NCBI GenBank assembly: GCA_035944135.1
Contig: DASZBM010000010.1
Span: forward strand, 744,001-808,000
Source of the DNA: Acidobacteriaceae bacterium
Lineage (GTDB): Bacteria; Acidobacteriota; Terriglobia; Terriglobales; Acidobacteriaceae
DNA length: 64,000 nt
Direction of reading: 5' to 3'
This document shows, in pieces, positions 9,151 through 18,500 of the stretch. Positions within the stretch are counted from its first letter, which is position 1, and the number at the start of each line of letters is the position of its first letter. A program made the position numbers and the translations under genes. The notes below the pieces were generated by a model that did not search any database, had not been told where the DNA came from, and worked only from the letters and a program-made list of their open reading frames with translations.

Positions 9151-12100
9151 ATGCACATGCCGCGCGAAGATCGCGCCCACCACTACGGGCTTCCAGGCTC
9201 GCCCGCCCGTCAACGCACCCGGCTTCGTTTCTCCCTGCTGCTCCTCGTTCTTCTCGCCTTTGCAGGATTCTCCTCAGACACCTTCGCCCAGTCGCTTTCC
9301 CCCGGCGGCCCCGTCGACTTCGGCGGCGTAAACCTCGGCACGACCTCCAGCGTCACCACCCTTACCTTTTTCGTTCCGGCCGGCAGCCCTCCCGTTACCG
9401 TCGGTCCCATCATCGCGCTCACTCTCGGCGTTTCGGGCAAGGACTTCGCAGCCTCCACTTCGACCTGCATCGGAACTCTCCCGGCCTCGACGGCCTGCAC
9501 CATCACCGTCACCTTCACGCCCGCCGTCCTCGGTCTTCGCACAGGCGAACTCCTCGTCGAGGACGGAAGCGGCAACGTTACCAATCGCGTTCCGCTGCGC
9601 GGCGCAGGCCTCGGCCCGCAAATGGTGGTCTCCCCCGCCACCGCAGTCGCAATCACCTCGCTCACCGGCATCAGCCCGGCCACCATCAACCCCTCCTCCA
9701 CGGTTCTCGACGGGGCCGGCAATCTCTACATCGACGACGCCCTGAACGGCCGCATCCTCGAGAGCACCACCTCCGGCAGCGCCACCCTGCTCGGCGCCGT
9801 TCCTGCCTCCACTACCTCCGCGCCGTTCTCGTCCATCGCCATCGCCGGCGACGGCACGCTCTACATCTCCTCGCCCAACACCGGCGCGGTCTACAAGATT
9901 CCTGTCAGCGGCTCGCCCACAGCCATCTCGACCCCTGGCGTCACGTTGCTCCAGCCCGCCGGCCTCGCGCTCGATGGCTTCGGCTATCTCTACGTCGCCG
10001 ACGCCGGCGCAAACAAGATCATCCGAATCGACACCGAGAATGGCAACGCGGCCGCCGCGATCACACTTACCGGCCTCAGTACCCCGCTCTCAAGCCCCGA
10101 GGGCCTCACTATCGACGACTCCGACAATCTCTACGTCGCCGACGCAAACAACAACCGCATCGTTGAGATCAGTCTTCATTCCTACGCGGCCACCGTGCTG
10201 CCGCTCTCCGGCCTTACGCTCTCCGCCCCCGCGGCAGTCGCCGCCAATGCCGCCGGCGGCCTCACCGTCGCGGACACCGGCAACAAGCGCCTCGTCGAGC
10301 TCCCGGTTACTGGAGCGCCGTACGCCATCACCCTTCTCGGAGCCACCCTCACCACTCCCGCCGGCGTGATGCTCCTGCCCACCGGCGATCTACTCGTCTC
10401 GGACACCGTCGCGGGCCTCGTGCAGGTGACGCGCTCGGCATCCTCGCTCACTTTCGCAACCCCCACGCTCGTCGGCTCCGTCGATACCGCCGACGGCGAT
10501 CTCGCGCTCAATGTGGAGAACACCGGCACCTATCTCCTGAACGTTGCCGGAAACGACTTCCCCAGCATCAGCAACAACGCCTTCTTCGCCGACACCACCG
10601 GCACCTGCCCTAACACAACCAACGGAACCAACGGCACTCAGGTTCTCGTCGGCGAGGCCTGCACGCTCGAGATCGGTTTCAAGCCCACCATTGCAGGCAT
10701 CAATACCGGCACATTGAACGTCTCCGCCTCCGGCAATGGCAACGTCACCGCGAACGTCAATCTCACGGGCACTGGATATCATGTGCTCGACCACTTCACC
10801 GTCGTCATCGCGCCCTCCACGGTCACGCCGGGCCAGGCCACAACCCTCACCATCACAGCCATCAATAACGACGGCACGATCGACACCACCTACACGGGCA
10901 CGATCAATCTCTCCTGCACCGACCCTGCCTGCAAACTCCCATTTGCTTCCTATACCTTCACCGCCGCCAACAACGGTGTCCTCACTGTTTCGTCCACCGC
11001 GGCAAACGCGCTGAACTTCAACACGCTCGGTACCTGGACCGTCACTGTCACCGACACCACCTTCACCCCCGGCCAGACCTACACCGGCACCAGCAATCCG
11101 GTTACGGTCATCACCACTCCGGCCGTCTCACTCACAAGCTCCGTCAATCCCGTCAACCTCGGCGCGAACACGACGCTGACTGCAACCGTCAGCTCTGCCT
11201 ACGGCACGCCCACCGGCACCGTTACCTTCATGGACGGCGGCACAGTCCTCGGCACCGGCACCCTCAACTCCAGCGGCGTCGCCACGCTAACCGTCTCGTT
11301 CTCCACCGCGGGAACGCACCCGCTCACCGTCAGCTATCCCGGCGCCGGTTTCTTCCAGGCCGCAAACTCCGCCGTGCTCAATCAGGTCGTTCAGACGTTC
11401 GGCACCACGCTCGGACTCACCAGCTCGGTCAACCCGGTCATCATCAACGCGAACACAGTCCTTACCGCAACCGCATCCTCGACCTCGGGCACGCCCACCG
11501 GCACCATCACCTTCCTTGACGGCACGACGGTCCTGGGCACCGCCCCGCTGAATGCCAGCGGTGTCGCGACCCTCACGGTTTCGTTCTCTACCACCGGCAC
11601 GCATCCCATTACGGCGACGTATCCCGCCACCGGCCCCTATCTGGCAGCGACCTCCTCGGTGCTCAACGAAACCGTCCAGACCCTCACCACCACCGTCGGT
11701 CTCACAAGCTCCGTCAACCCGGTCATCGTCAACGCGAACACCGTCCTCAGCGCAACCGTATCCTCGACCTCGGGCACGCCAACTGGCACCATCACCTTCC
11801 TCGACGGCACGACGGTCCTGGGCACCGCACCGCTGAATGCAAGCGGCGTTGCGACCCTCACGGTTTCGTTCTCCACCTCCGGCACGCATCCCATCACGGC
11901 GACTTATCCGGCCACCAGCCCGTATCAGGCAGCGACCTCATCGGTACTCAACGAGACCGTTCAGACCCTCACCACCACCGTCGGTCTCACCAGCTCCGTC
12001 AACCCGGTGAACGTCAACTCGAACACCGTCCTCACCGCAACCGCGAGCTCGACCACTGGCACACCCACCGGCGCCATCACCTTCCTCGATGGCACCACTG

Positions 12101-13065
12101 TCCTCGGCACGGCCCCGCTGAACGCGAGCGGCGTCGCCACGCTAACCGCCTCGTTCGCTGCGCCCGGCACCCACCCGCTCACGGCAAGCTACGCGGGTAC
12201 CAGCCCCTACGGTGCCGCGACATCGGCAGTTGTCAACGAGAACGTACAGAACTTCTCGACCACTGCAGCGCTGACCAGTTCCGTCAATCCAGTTCTCATC
12301 TCCAGCTCCACGGCGCTTACCGCCACGATCTCCTCCTCGGCCGGCACGCCGACCGGCACCGTCACCTTCTACGACGGCACGAAAGCCATTGGCACCGCCA
12401 CGCTGAACACCAGCGGCGCCGCGACCCTCAACGTCACCTTCTCGACCAACGGCCAGCACATCCTCACCGCCAGCTACGCCGGCAACGGTCTCTATCAACC
12501 CATCACGACCACGCCCCTCACGCAGGTCGTTGAGGACTTCTCGTTAGCGTTGGCAACCGGCTCACAGAATTCCGCGACGATCATCCTCGGCGCCAGCACG
12601 CAGTACAACCTGGTCGTCTCGCCCATCGGCGCCAACTCACTCGCAGCTCCCGTTGCTCTTAGCGTGACCGGCCTCCCGAGCGGTGGCTCCGGCACCTTCA
12701 ACCCCAGCAGCGTCGCTGGCGGTGCAGGAATCACTCCCGTCGTCCTCACCGTCACCGCTCCTCCGCTTACGGGTTCGCTGCGGCGGCCTGTGAACCCCGC
12801 AAGCCCCTCGTTGCGGCACGAAGCCCCAGCCTTCGTTGCGTTCCTGCTGCTGCCCACCGGCTTCCTCCTCCGCCGCCGTCGTACTGTCATCCGGCTGCTC
12901 CTCATCTTCGTTGGGCTCGCAGCCGTCAGCACTGGCCTCAGCGGCTGTCTGCAGGACCAGGCCACCGGCTACTACGGCAATGACCCCCAAACCTACACGG
13001 TCACCGTAACCGGAACCGCCGGCACACTCACCCACACCGTGCAGGTCACCCTCACTGTCGACTAA
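9151..13065 (+). CDS. Giant secreted NHL / Ig-like repeat protein
   Basis: Protein of 1304 residues with start ATG 9151 (GGTGGAGG six bases before). A signal peptide covers about residues 1-45 (LRFSLLLLVLLAFAGFSSDTFAQ is its core in two pieces). Next comes a choice-of-anchor/ASH-like domain (about 50-160), then an NHL/beta-propeller region (about 170-430, repeated LYVADAGANKIIRI-type strands), another ASH-like domain (about 440-540), and five Big_3-type Ig repeats of exactly 95 residues (about 660-1135). Near the C-terminus two hydrophobic helices flank RRRR (about 1227-1266, ending in LSGC), followed by a last strand pair. It is probably a surface adhesin or matrix protein. No enzymatic motif was found. 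Confidence 0.82.
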   Translation: MHMPREDRAHHYGLPGSPARQRTRLRFSLLLLVLLAFAGFSSDTFAQSLSPGGPVDFGGVNLGTTSSVTTLTFFVPAGSPPVTVGPIIALTLGVSGKDFAASTSTCIGTLPASTACTITVTFTPAVLGLRTGELLVEDGSGNVTNRVPLRGAGLGPQMVVSPATAVAITSLTGISPATINPSSTVLDGAGNLYIDDALNGRILESTTSGSATLLGAVPASTTSAPFSSIAIAGDGTLYISSPNTGAVYKIPVSGSPTAISTPGVTLLQPAGLALDGFGYLYVADAGANKIIRIDTENGNAAAAITLTGLSTPLSSPEGLTIDDSDNLYVADANNNRIVEISLHSYAATVLPLSGLTLSAPAAVAANAAGGLTVADTGNKRLVELPVTGAPYAITLLGATLTTPAGVMLLPTGDLLVSDTVAGLVQVTRSASSLTFATPTLVGSVDTADGDLALNVENTGTYLLNVAGNDFPSISNNAFFADTTGTCPNTTNGTNGTQVLVGEACTLEIGFKPTIAGINTGTLNVSASGNGNVTANVNLTGTGYHVLDHFTVVIAPSTVTPGQATTLTITAINNDGTIDTTYTGTINLSCTDPACKLPFASYTFTAANNGVLTVSSTAANALNFNTLGTWTVTVTDTTFTPGQTYTGTSNPVTVITTPAVSLTSSVNPVNLGANTTLTATVSSAYGTPTGTVTFMDGGTVLGTGTLNSSGVATLTVSFSTAGTHPLTVSYPGAGFFQAANSAVLNQVVQTFGTTLGLTSSVNPVIINANTVLTATASSTSGTPTGTITFLDGTTVLGTAPLNASGVATLTVSFSTTGTHPITATYPATGPYLAATSSVLNETVQTLTTTVGLTSSVNPVIVNANTVLSATVSSTSGTPTGTITFLDGTTVLGTAPLNASGVATLTVSFSTSGTHPITATYPATSPYQAATSSVLNETVQTLTTTVGLTSSVNPVNVNSNTVLTATASSTTGTPTGAITFLDGTTVLGTAPLNASGVATLTASFAAPGTHPLTASYAGTSPYGAATSAVVNENVQNFSTTAALTSSVNPVLISSSTALTATISSSAGTPTGTVTFYDGTKAIGTATLNTSGAATLNVTFSTNGQHILTASYAGNGLYQPITTTPLTQVVEDFSLALATGSQNSATIILGASTQYNLVVSPIGANSLAAPVALSVTGLPSGGSGTFNPSSVAGGAGITPVVLTVTAPPLTGSLRRPVNPASPSLRHEAPAFVAFLLLPTGFLLRRRRTVIRLLLIFVGLAAVSTGLSGCLQDQATGYYGNDPQTYTVTVTGTAGTLTHTVQVTLTVD
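11131..12555 (+). repeat. Five tandem 285-bp repeats encoding Ig-like domains
   Basis: Units begin at 11131, 11416, 11701, 11986 and 12271, each marked by CTSACMAGYTCSGTCAA-like bases encoding LTSSVNPV, so the period is exactly 285 bp (95 codons). Units 2 and 3 are nearly identical at the DNA level; units 1 and 5 are the most diverged. This is the pattern expected of recent internal duplication. Confidence 0.92.
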
Positions 13066-13086
13066 GCTTAGGAGACCGTCTTAGCA

Positions 13087-13722
13087 ATGCACCTGCGACT
13101 CACCCGAACCAGCCGACACACCCGCAGCCTTCATCGCGGTCTCGTGTTGCTGGCCGGGATCTTCGCGCTTGCACTGTTTGCTCCCCGCGCCCACGCGCAG
13201 GCCAGCGGCGACTTCAGCATGATGTACATCGAGGACGCCGCCCGCTTTGTCGGCAACCAGCCCTCCACCTTCTTCTATCTTCGCGGCGCTTCCACTGAAA
13301 TCGCATACGCCCCCTGGAAGGGAATCGGCTTCGTTGCCGGCGGCACCGGAAACGCGGGCACCAACCTTCGCAGTGTCGTAGACATCCACACGATTACCTT
13401 CTTCGTCGGGCCGCGCTACACCTACAACATCGGCCACATCAGCCCAACAGCGTGGAACCGCAAAGGCTCGATCTACGTCCAGGGGAAGGTCGGCTACGCC
13501 TTCGCTACTTCAGGTCAGTATCCCGTCAAGGGTGTCCTCACCAACAACGCCTCCTCGCTCGATATGGAGGCTGGTGGAGGCGTGAACCTGCACATCTACC
13601 ACCGCTTCGACTTCCGCGTGGTCGAAGTGGACGTCGTTCACACGCGCCTGCCTGACGGTGCCGACAACATCCAGAACAGTCTCCGGGTCGCCACAGGCAT
13701 TAACTTCCACATCGGCTACTAG
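13087..13722 (+). CDS. Outer-membrane beta-barrel protein (OmpA-like N-domain type)
   Basis: 211 residues. An N-terminal signal peptide (LVLLAGIFALALFAPRAHAQ) is followed by alternating strands typical of an eight-stranded barrel: VGPRYTYNIGHISP, SIYVQGKVGYAFATSG, MEAGGGVNLHIYHRFDFRVV, and a final strand ending in a terminal aromatic (INFHIGY). The opening DFSMMYIEDAARFVG and the YTYN strand are common in acidobacterial outer-membrane beta-barrel proteins of unknown function. It begins 21 bases after the giant Ig-repeat gene, with AGGAG at 13071-13075, so the two are probably co-transcribed. A structural or adhesion role is inferred. Confidence 0.75.
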   Translation: MHLRLTRTSRHTRSLHRGLVLLAGIFALALFAPRAHAQASGDFSMMYIEDAARFVGNQPSTFFYLRGASTEIAYAPWKGIGFVAGGTGNAGTNLRSVVDIHTITFFVGPRYTYNIGHISPTAWNRKGSIYVQGKVGYAFATSGQYPVKGVLTNNASSLDMEAGGGVNLHIYHRFDFRVVEVDVVHTRLPDGADNIQNSLRVATGINFHIGY

Positions 13723-13856
13723 CCGCCGCTGAATCGCTCCGCCACATCATCGCTGGCCACTGGCTCTCGTTTTCGTCACAGCAAACTGCCTTTTACCGCT
13801 CGCCCGCCCGTGTTCGCGGTTCGTTTAAACTCGATCTTGTACGGCACCGAATCGCC

Positions 13857-15926
13857 ATGACGGATCAGATCCCATCAGCACGAGGCGATTCATCCTCGTC
13901 TTCGCAGGCCGCTGAGCACCTCCGCCTGCTCGTTGAGACCGGCCTTCTCCTCGGCCGGGAGGAGTCCCTTGAACATATCGTTCAGGCCGCTCTTGACGCC
14001 GGTCTGAAGCTCTGCGGCGCCTCCTTCGGAGCCTTCTTCTACAACAGCATCGGCGATGACGGCAGCCCTTATCAGCTCTACAAAGTCTCCGGCGTAGACC
14101 CTTCCGCCTTCTCCCGCTTTCCAATGCCGCGGCCGACCGCGGTCTTTGCCGAAACCATGGTGCACGGCAGAATCCTCCGCTCTGGCGACATCACCCACGA
14201 CCCCAGATACGGACACAACGAGCCATTCCGCGGCATGCCGCCCGGACACCTTCCCGTCCGCAGCTATCTCTCCGTTCCGATCATGGGACGCTCCGGCGAG
14301 ATCCTCGGCTCGATGTTCTACGGCCACCCGGAACCGAACGTCTTCACCATCGAGAGCGAGTCCCTGGTAGCCACCGTCGCCGCACAAGCCGCCGTCGCAA
14401 TCGAGAACGCCCGCCTCCACGAGAATCTGACCACCGAAATCGCAATCGCCGACGCTGCCCGCCAGCTCCAGCGCGAAACCTCCGAGCGCCTCGAGCAGGT
14501 CTTCGATGCCATGGCCGACGGCGTCGCGCTCATGAATCGCGACTGGGTCTTCACCTATCTGAACCGCGCCGGGCTGGCCATCATCGGCCGCGATCTTCCC
14601 GTCGTCGGTCGCAGCTACACCGAAGTCTTTCCTGGCTCCGCCGGAGAAGCCTTCCGCGCCCGCTATGCCGAAGCGATGGACGGCCGGCATGTCGAGTTCG
14701 TCGACTACTACGCTCCCCTCGATCTCTGGGTCTCCCTCCGCGTCTTTCCCACGCCCGAAGGCATCGCCATCTTCTTTCAGGACGTCACCCAGCAACGCCG
14801 CGCCGAGCTCGCTCTCGCCGAATCCACGCGCCGCCTCCGTCAGGCTCTCGACGCCGGCGCCCTCGGCACCTGGACTTGGGACGTCGCCACCGACTCGCTC
14901 GACCTCGACGAACGCGCTGCCGAGTTGCTCTTCTCCCAGCCGCACACCCCCATCCGCCGCTCTGAGCTCCGCCGCCGCATCGTCCATTCCGACGACCTGC
15001 CCAACACCCCGACGAATCTCCGCGAGGCGGTCCTTAATGGCGGCGTCTATAGCAACGAATATCGAGCCGAAGGCCCGGACAAGACTCAGCGCTGGATCGC
15101 CGCACGCGGCCTCGCCACCTTCAATGGGGCGCAGGAGTTCACCGGCATGATCGGCACCGTGCAGGACGTCACCGGCCGCAAAACCCAGGAAGCCACTCTC
15201 CGCCAATCCGAGAAGCTTGCTGCTACCGGCCGCCTTGCCGCCACCATTGCGCATGAGATCAACAACCCCCTTGAGGCCGTCACCAACCTCATCTACATCT
15301 GCAAAACCGACCCCACCGTTCCCGGGCCCATCCAGCGGCTGCTCGAGAGTGCCGACGACGAGCTGGCCCGCGTCACCCAGATCGCGCAGCAGACTCTCGG
15401 CTTCTATCGCGACACCACCCGCCCCGGCCAAATCGATTTCAGTGCCTTGCTACACGGCATCGTCGAGCTCTTTTCCCGAAAGCTCCACTTCAAACGCCTC
15501 GCCTGTCGCACCTACATCCAACCCGGCCTCCGCCTCTATGGCCTTCAGGGAGAGATCCGCCAGGTCTTCTCCAATCTGCTCGTCAATGCCATCGACGCCT
15601 CTGAAGACACTGAGCTCGTCATCCGCGCCCGCGCAGGCGTAGCTGGCGACCGCCCCGGCGTCTCCTGTGTCATTGCCGATCGCGGCATCGGCATCCCACC
15701 CGCCGTGCGCGAGCGGCTCTTTTCCCCATTTATCACATCCAAACATTCGCTCGGCACCGGCCTCGGCCTCTGGGTCACTCGCGGCATCATCGAGAAGCAC
15801 GGCGGCTCGATAGCCTACCGCACCCGCACCGACCCGCCCACCGGAACCGTCTTCCGCGTCTTTCTCCCTTCCGAAGTACCTAACCCCGACGTTTTCAACT
15901 CCCCTCTTCAGCAATTTCTCCAGTAG
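13857..15926 (+). CDS. GAF-PAS-PAS sensor histidine kinase
   Basis: 689-residue soluble hybrid-free histidine kinase with no membrane segment. Domains in order: GAF (about 20-185, with PPGHLPVRSYLSVPIMGRSG), PAS1 (about 205-315, FDAMADGVALMNRDWVFTYL), PAS2 (about 325-440), HisKA dimerisation domain with the phospho-accepting His466 in IAHEINNP, and HATPase (about 560-680) with N-box NLLVNAIDASED, G1 DRGIGIP and G2 TGLGLWV. It senses an unknown cytoplasmic signal. The response regulator starts 121 bases downstream and is the likely partner. No transmembrane or periplasmic sensor was seen. Confidence 0.9.
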   Translation: MTDQIPSARGDSSSSSQAAEHLRLLVETGLLLGREESLEHIVQAALDAGLKLCGASFGAFFYNSIGDDGSPYQLYKVSGVDPSAFSRFPMPRPTAVFAETMVHGRILRSGDITHDPRYGHNEPFRGMPPGHLPVRSYLSVPIMGRSGEILGSMFYGHPEPNVFTIESESLVATVAAQAAVAIENARLHENLTTEIAIADAARQLQRETSERLEQVFDAMADGVALMNRDWVFTYLNRAGLAIIGRDLPVVGRSYTEVFPGSAGEAFRARYAEAMDGRHVEFVDYYAPLDLWVSLRVFPTPEGIAIFFQDVTQQRRAELALAESTRRLRQALDAGALGTWTWDVATDSLDLDERAAELLFSQPHTPIRRSELRRRIVHSDDLPNTPTNLREAVLNGGVYSNEYRAEGPDKTQRWIAARGLATFNGAQEFTGMIGTVQDVTGRKTQEATLRQSEKLAATGRLAATIAHEINNPLEAVTNLIYICKTDPTVPGPIQRLLESADDELARVTQIAQQTLGFYRDTTRPGQIDFSALLHGIVELFSRKLHFKRLACRTYIQPGLRLYGLQGEIRQVFSNLLVNAIDASEDTELVIRARAGVAGDRPGVSCVIADRGIGIPPAVRERLFSPFITSKHSLGTGLGLWVTRGIIEKHGGSIAYRTRTDPPTGTVFRVFLPSEVPNPDVFNSPLQQFLQ

Positions 15927-16047
15927 ACTTTCATCAAGAATCGCTTTACTCTTCACGCACCATCGCAGCAAGTCGGAAAACGTATGTTCGCCGGAGCCCC
16001 CAGAAAATTCGCGCCCTTTAGGCTTTCCTCGGTCCAGGACCCCCGTG

Positions 16048-16494
16048 ATGAATCCATTTCTGCTCAGCAGTCGCTCTGCGAACGATCGCTTTGAACCCTC
16101 TGCTTCGCCTGACGGCGAGGCTCAGAAACACATCCCGGCGCCAAGAATTTTGGTTGTGGATGACGAAAAAGTCATTGCGGACACAATCGTCCAGATTCTG
16201 AACCGCAACGGCTTCATCGCCGAGCCCGCGTACGGCGGCCAGGAGGCCATCGACCGGGCGAAGCGCCACTGCCCGGACCTCGTCCTCTCTGACGTCCTCA
16301 TGCCCAAGGTCGATGGCGTGGAAGCGGCCATCGAAATTCGCAAGCACTGTCCCGAAACGCGCATCGTCCTGTTCAGTGGACAGTCCGCGACTGTAGAGAT
16401 CCTCGCGCGTGCCCGCGAGCGTGGCCACAGCTTCGAGCTCCTACCCAAACCCATCCATCCCACCGAGCTCATCAAGCACCTGCGCGAAATGTAA
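16048..16494 (+). CDS. Single-domain response regulator
   Basis: 148-residue CheY-like receiver with an unusual 30-residue N-terminal extension (MNPFLLSSRSANDRFEPSAS...). The acidic pocket is Asp38/Asp39, the phospho-acceptor is Asp82 in DLVLSDVLMPK, the switch serine is in VLFSGQ, and the conserved lysine is in LLPKP. There is no output domain, so it must act by protein interaction or through another partner. It lies just downstream of the GAF/PAS kinase. A GTG at 16045 is directly in front of the chosen ATG and is equally possible. A terminator follows. Confidence 0.9.
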   Translation: MNPFLLSSRSANDRFEPSASPDGEAQKHIPAPRILVVDDEKVIADTIVQILNRNGFIAEPAYGGQEAIDRAKRHCPDLVLSDVLMPKVDGVEAAIEIRKHCPETRIVLFSGQSATVEILARARERGHSFELLPKPIHPTELIKHLREM

Positions 16495-16524
16495 TCGCGC
16501 TTTTGCCTTTGCTTTTCTTTCTGT

Positions 16525-16556
16525 GATCCCCGAGGGGGATCTGCTTTTTGTTTTTC
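16525..16556 (+). terminator. Rho-independent terminator after the response regulator
   Basis: Stem GATCCCC / GGGGATC (16525-16531 and 16535-16541) with a GAG loop is followed by a long T-rich tract. Confidence 0.85.
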
Positions 16557-16594
16557 TCCTATCAGCCCGCTACGTTGCATCCCATCCAGAGAGC

Positions 16595-18292
16595 ATGATT
16601 AACGACCTCTGGTACAAGAACGCAGTCCTCTACTGTCTGCACGTCGGCTCCTTCATGGACACAACCGGCGACGGCACCGGCGACTTCCGCGGCCTCATGC
16701 GACGCCTCGACTACCTCCAGGGCCTCGGCGTCACCGCCATCTGGCTCATGCCCTTCCAGCCCTCGCCCATGCGCGACGACGGCTACGACGTTGCCGACTA
16801 CTACAACGTCGACCCGCGCTTCGGCACCCTCGGCGATTTCGTAGACTTCACCCACGCCTGCGATCAGCGCGGCATGCGCGTGCTCATCGACCTCGTCGTC
16901 AACCACACCTCCGACCAGCACCCCTGGTTTCAATCCGCCCGCAGCAGCCCCGACTCGCCCTTCCGCGACTGGTACGTCTGGTCGAAGAAGAAGCCGCGCG
17001 ACGCAGCCAGTGGTGTCGTCTTCCCCGGCGTGCAAAAAACCACCTGGAGCTTCGACGAGAGAGCGCGCCAGTACTACTTCCACCGCTTCTACGAATTCCA
17101 GCCCGACCTCAACACCTCTAATCCCGAAGTCCAGGCCGAGATCCTCAAGATCATGGGCTTCTGGATGCAGCTCGGCGTCTCCGGCTTCCGCATGGACGCC
17201 GTCCCCTTCGTCATCGCCGAAAAAGGCGCTGGCATCACCAAGCCCGTCGAGCAGTACGACATGCTCCGCACCTTCGCCGAGTTCATCTCCTGGCGAAAAG
17301 GCTCCGCCATTGTCCTCGCCGAAGCCAACGTTCTCCCCGACACCGACATGGAATACTTCGGCGACGAAGGCGAACGCCTGCAGATGATGTTCAACTTCCA
17401 GGTCAACCAGCACCTCTTCTACGCGCTCGCGACTACGGACACAAAGCCACTCATCCAGAGCCTCATCTCCACATCAAAACGCCCTGCCACCGCACAGTGG
17501 GGACAGTTCCTCCGCAATCACGACGAGCTCGATCTCGGCCGCCTCAAGCCCGCACAACGACAGGCCTGCTTCGCCGCCTTCGGCCCTGACAAGGACATGC
17601 AGCTTTACAAACGCGGAATCCGCCGCCGTCTCGCGCCCATGCTGCGCGGCGACCGCCGCCGCCTCGAGATGGCCTACTCGCTCATGCTCTCGCTGCCCGG
17701 CACGCCCGTCATCCGCTACGGCGACGAAATCGGCATGGGCGACGACCTCTCGCTCCCCGAGCGCAACGCCTGCCGCACCCCGATGCAGTGGTCGCGCGAC
17801 CCCAACGGCGGCTTCACCACCAACCCGCACCCGAAGAACCCCGTCATCACCGGCGGAACCTACGGCTTCGAGCACATCAACGTCGCCGACCAGCGCCGCG
17901 ATCCCAACTCCTTCATGAATTGGATGGAGCGCATGATCCGCACGCGCAAAGAAACACCCGAGATCGGCTGGGGGGAATTCACCGTCATCCCCTCACGCCG
18001 TGACGACGTACTGATCCTCCGCTACACCTGGCAGGAAAACTCCGTCATCGTCATCCACAACTTCTGCGCCGATCCCGTCGAGCTCCGCTTCCGCTCCTCC
18101 GCCGGGCCCACGCGCAACAGGGCAGGGAAGCGCGCAGTGCAACAGCTTGACCTCTATCTCACCAACATCATCTCCAACGACCACAGCAAAGCAGACTCTG
18201 CCGGCCGCCATCTCATCCTGCTTGAGCCCTATGGCTACCGCTGGTTCCGGGCCGGTGGGCAGGATGATCTCCTCCACCGCACCACAGCCTGA
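16595..18292 (+). CDS. Trehalose synthase-type GH13 enzyme
   Basis: 565 residues, cytoplasmic, probable maltose-trehalose interconverting or related alpha-glucan enzyme. The N-terminus (VSFMDTTGDGTGDFRGL-like here reading HVGSFMDTTGDGTGDF), WLMPFQPSPMRDDGYDVADY and NHTSDQHPWFQ are diagnostic of the TreS subfamily. Catalytic residues by family alignment are Asp201 (FRMDAVPF), Glu243 (LAEAN) and Asp310 (RNHDEL). The later GDEIGMGDDLSLPERNACR also matches TreS. The start is ATG 16595; a longer frame upstream lacks TreS similarity. There is no C-terminal maltokinase. The reaction could be isomerase or hydrolase. Confidence 0.85.
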   Translation: MINDLWYKNAVLYCLHVGSFMDTTGDGTGDFRGLMRRLDYLQGLGVTAIWLMPFQPSPMRDDGYDVADYYNVDPRFGTLGDFVDFTHACDQRGMRVLIDLVVNHTSDQHPWFQSARSSPDSPFRDWYVWSKKKPRDAASGVVFPGVQKTTWSFDERARQYYFHRFYEFQPDLNTSNPEVQAEILKIMGFWMQLGVSGFRMDAVPFVIAEKGAGITKPVEQYDMLRTFAEFISWRKGSAIVLAEANVLPDTDMEYFGDEGERLQMMFNFQVNQHLFYALATTDTKPLIQSLISTSKRPATAQWGQFLRNHDELDLGRLKPAQRQACFAAFGPDKDMQLYKRGIRRRLAPMLRGDRRRLEMAYSLMLSLPGTPVIRYGDEIGMGDDLSLPERNACRTPMQWSRDPNGGFTTNPHPKNPVITGGTYGFEHINVADQRRDPNSFMNWMERMIRTRKETPEIGWGEFTVIPSRRDDVLILRYTWQENSVIVIHNFCADPVELRFRSSAGPTRNRAGKRAVQQLDLYLTNIISNDHSKADSAGRHLILLEPYGYRWFRAGGQDDLLHRTTA

Positions 18293-18372
18293 TTTGTGCG
18301 ATGATCGAAATCCCGCCGGTTGAAATCCACAGAAATCATCGTTTTCGCACAGCGATTTTCCGGAAAACGGAT

Positions 18373-18388
18373 TGTTCCACGTGGAACA
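18373..18388. promoter_or_regulatory. parS-like centromere palindrome
   Basis: TGTTCCACGTGGAACA is a perfect 16-bp palindrome. It matches the general bacterial parS pattern TGTTNCACGTGNAACA at every fixed position and is the form used as parS in Pseudomonas. A third half-site (TGTTCCAC) lies four bases further at 18393-18400. The setting is intergenic, between the GH13 and ATP-grasp genes, with no coding constraint. It would bind ParB, whose gene is not in this window. Confidence 0.75.
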
Positions 18389-18500
18389 CCCTTGTTCCAC
18401 GCCACCGATCCACTCCCTCTTCCCCTTACGTCGAAGCTTTTTCCCGAGCCGCCACGAATCCGCCTGCCAGTTCCGGTTGTCTTATCCTTGAACAGACGCC

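Noticed and set aside
13890..15431. Long minus-strand frame inside the histidine kinase gene
   Set aside because: Gly/Ala/Asp-rich shadow of a C-rich gene; no ribosome-binding site, no domain, and the plus-strand kinase is complete.
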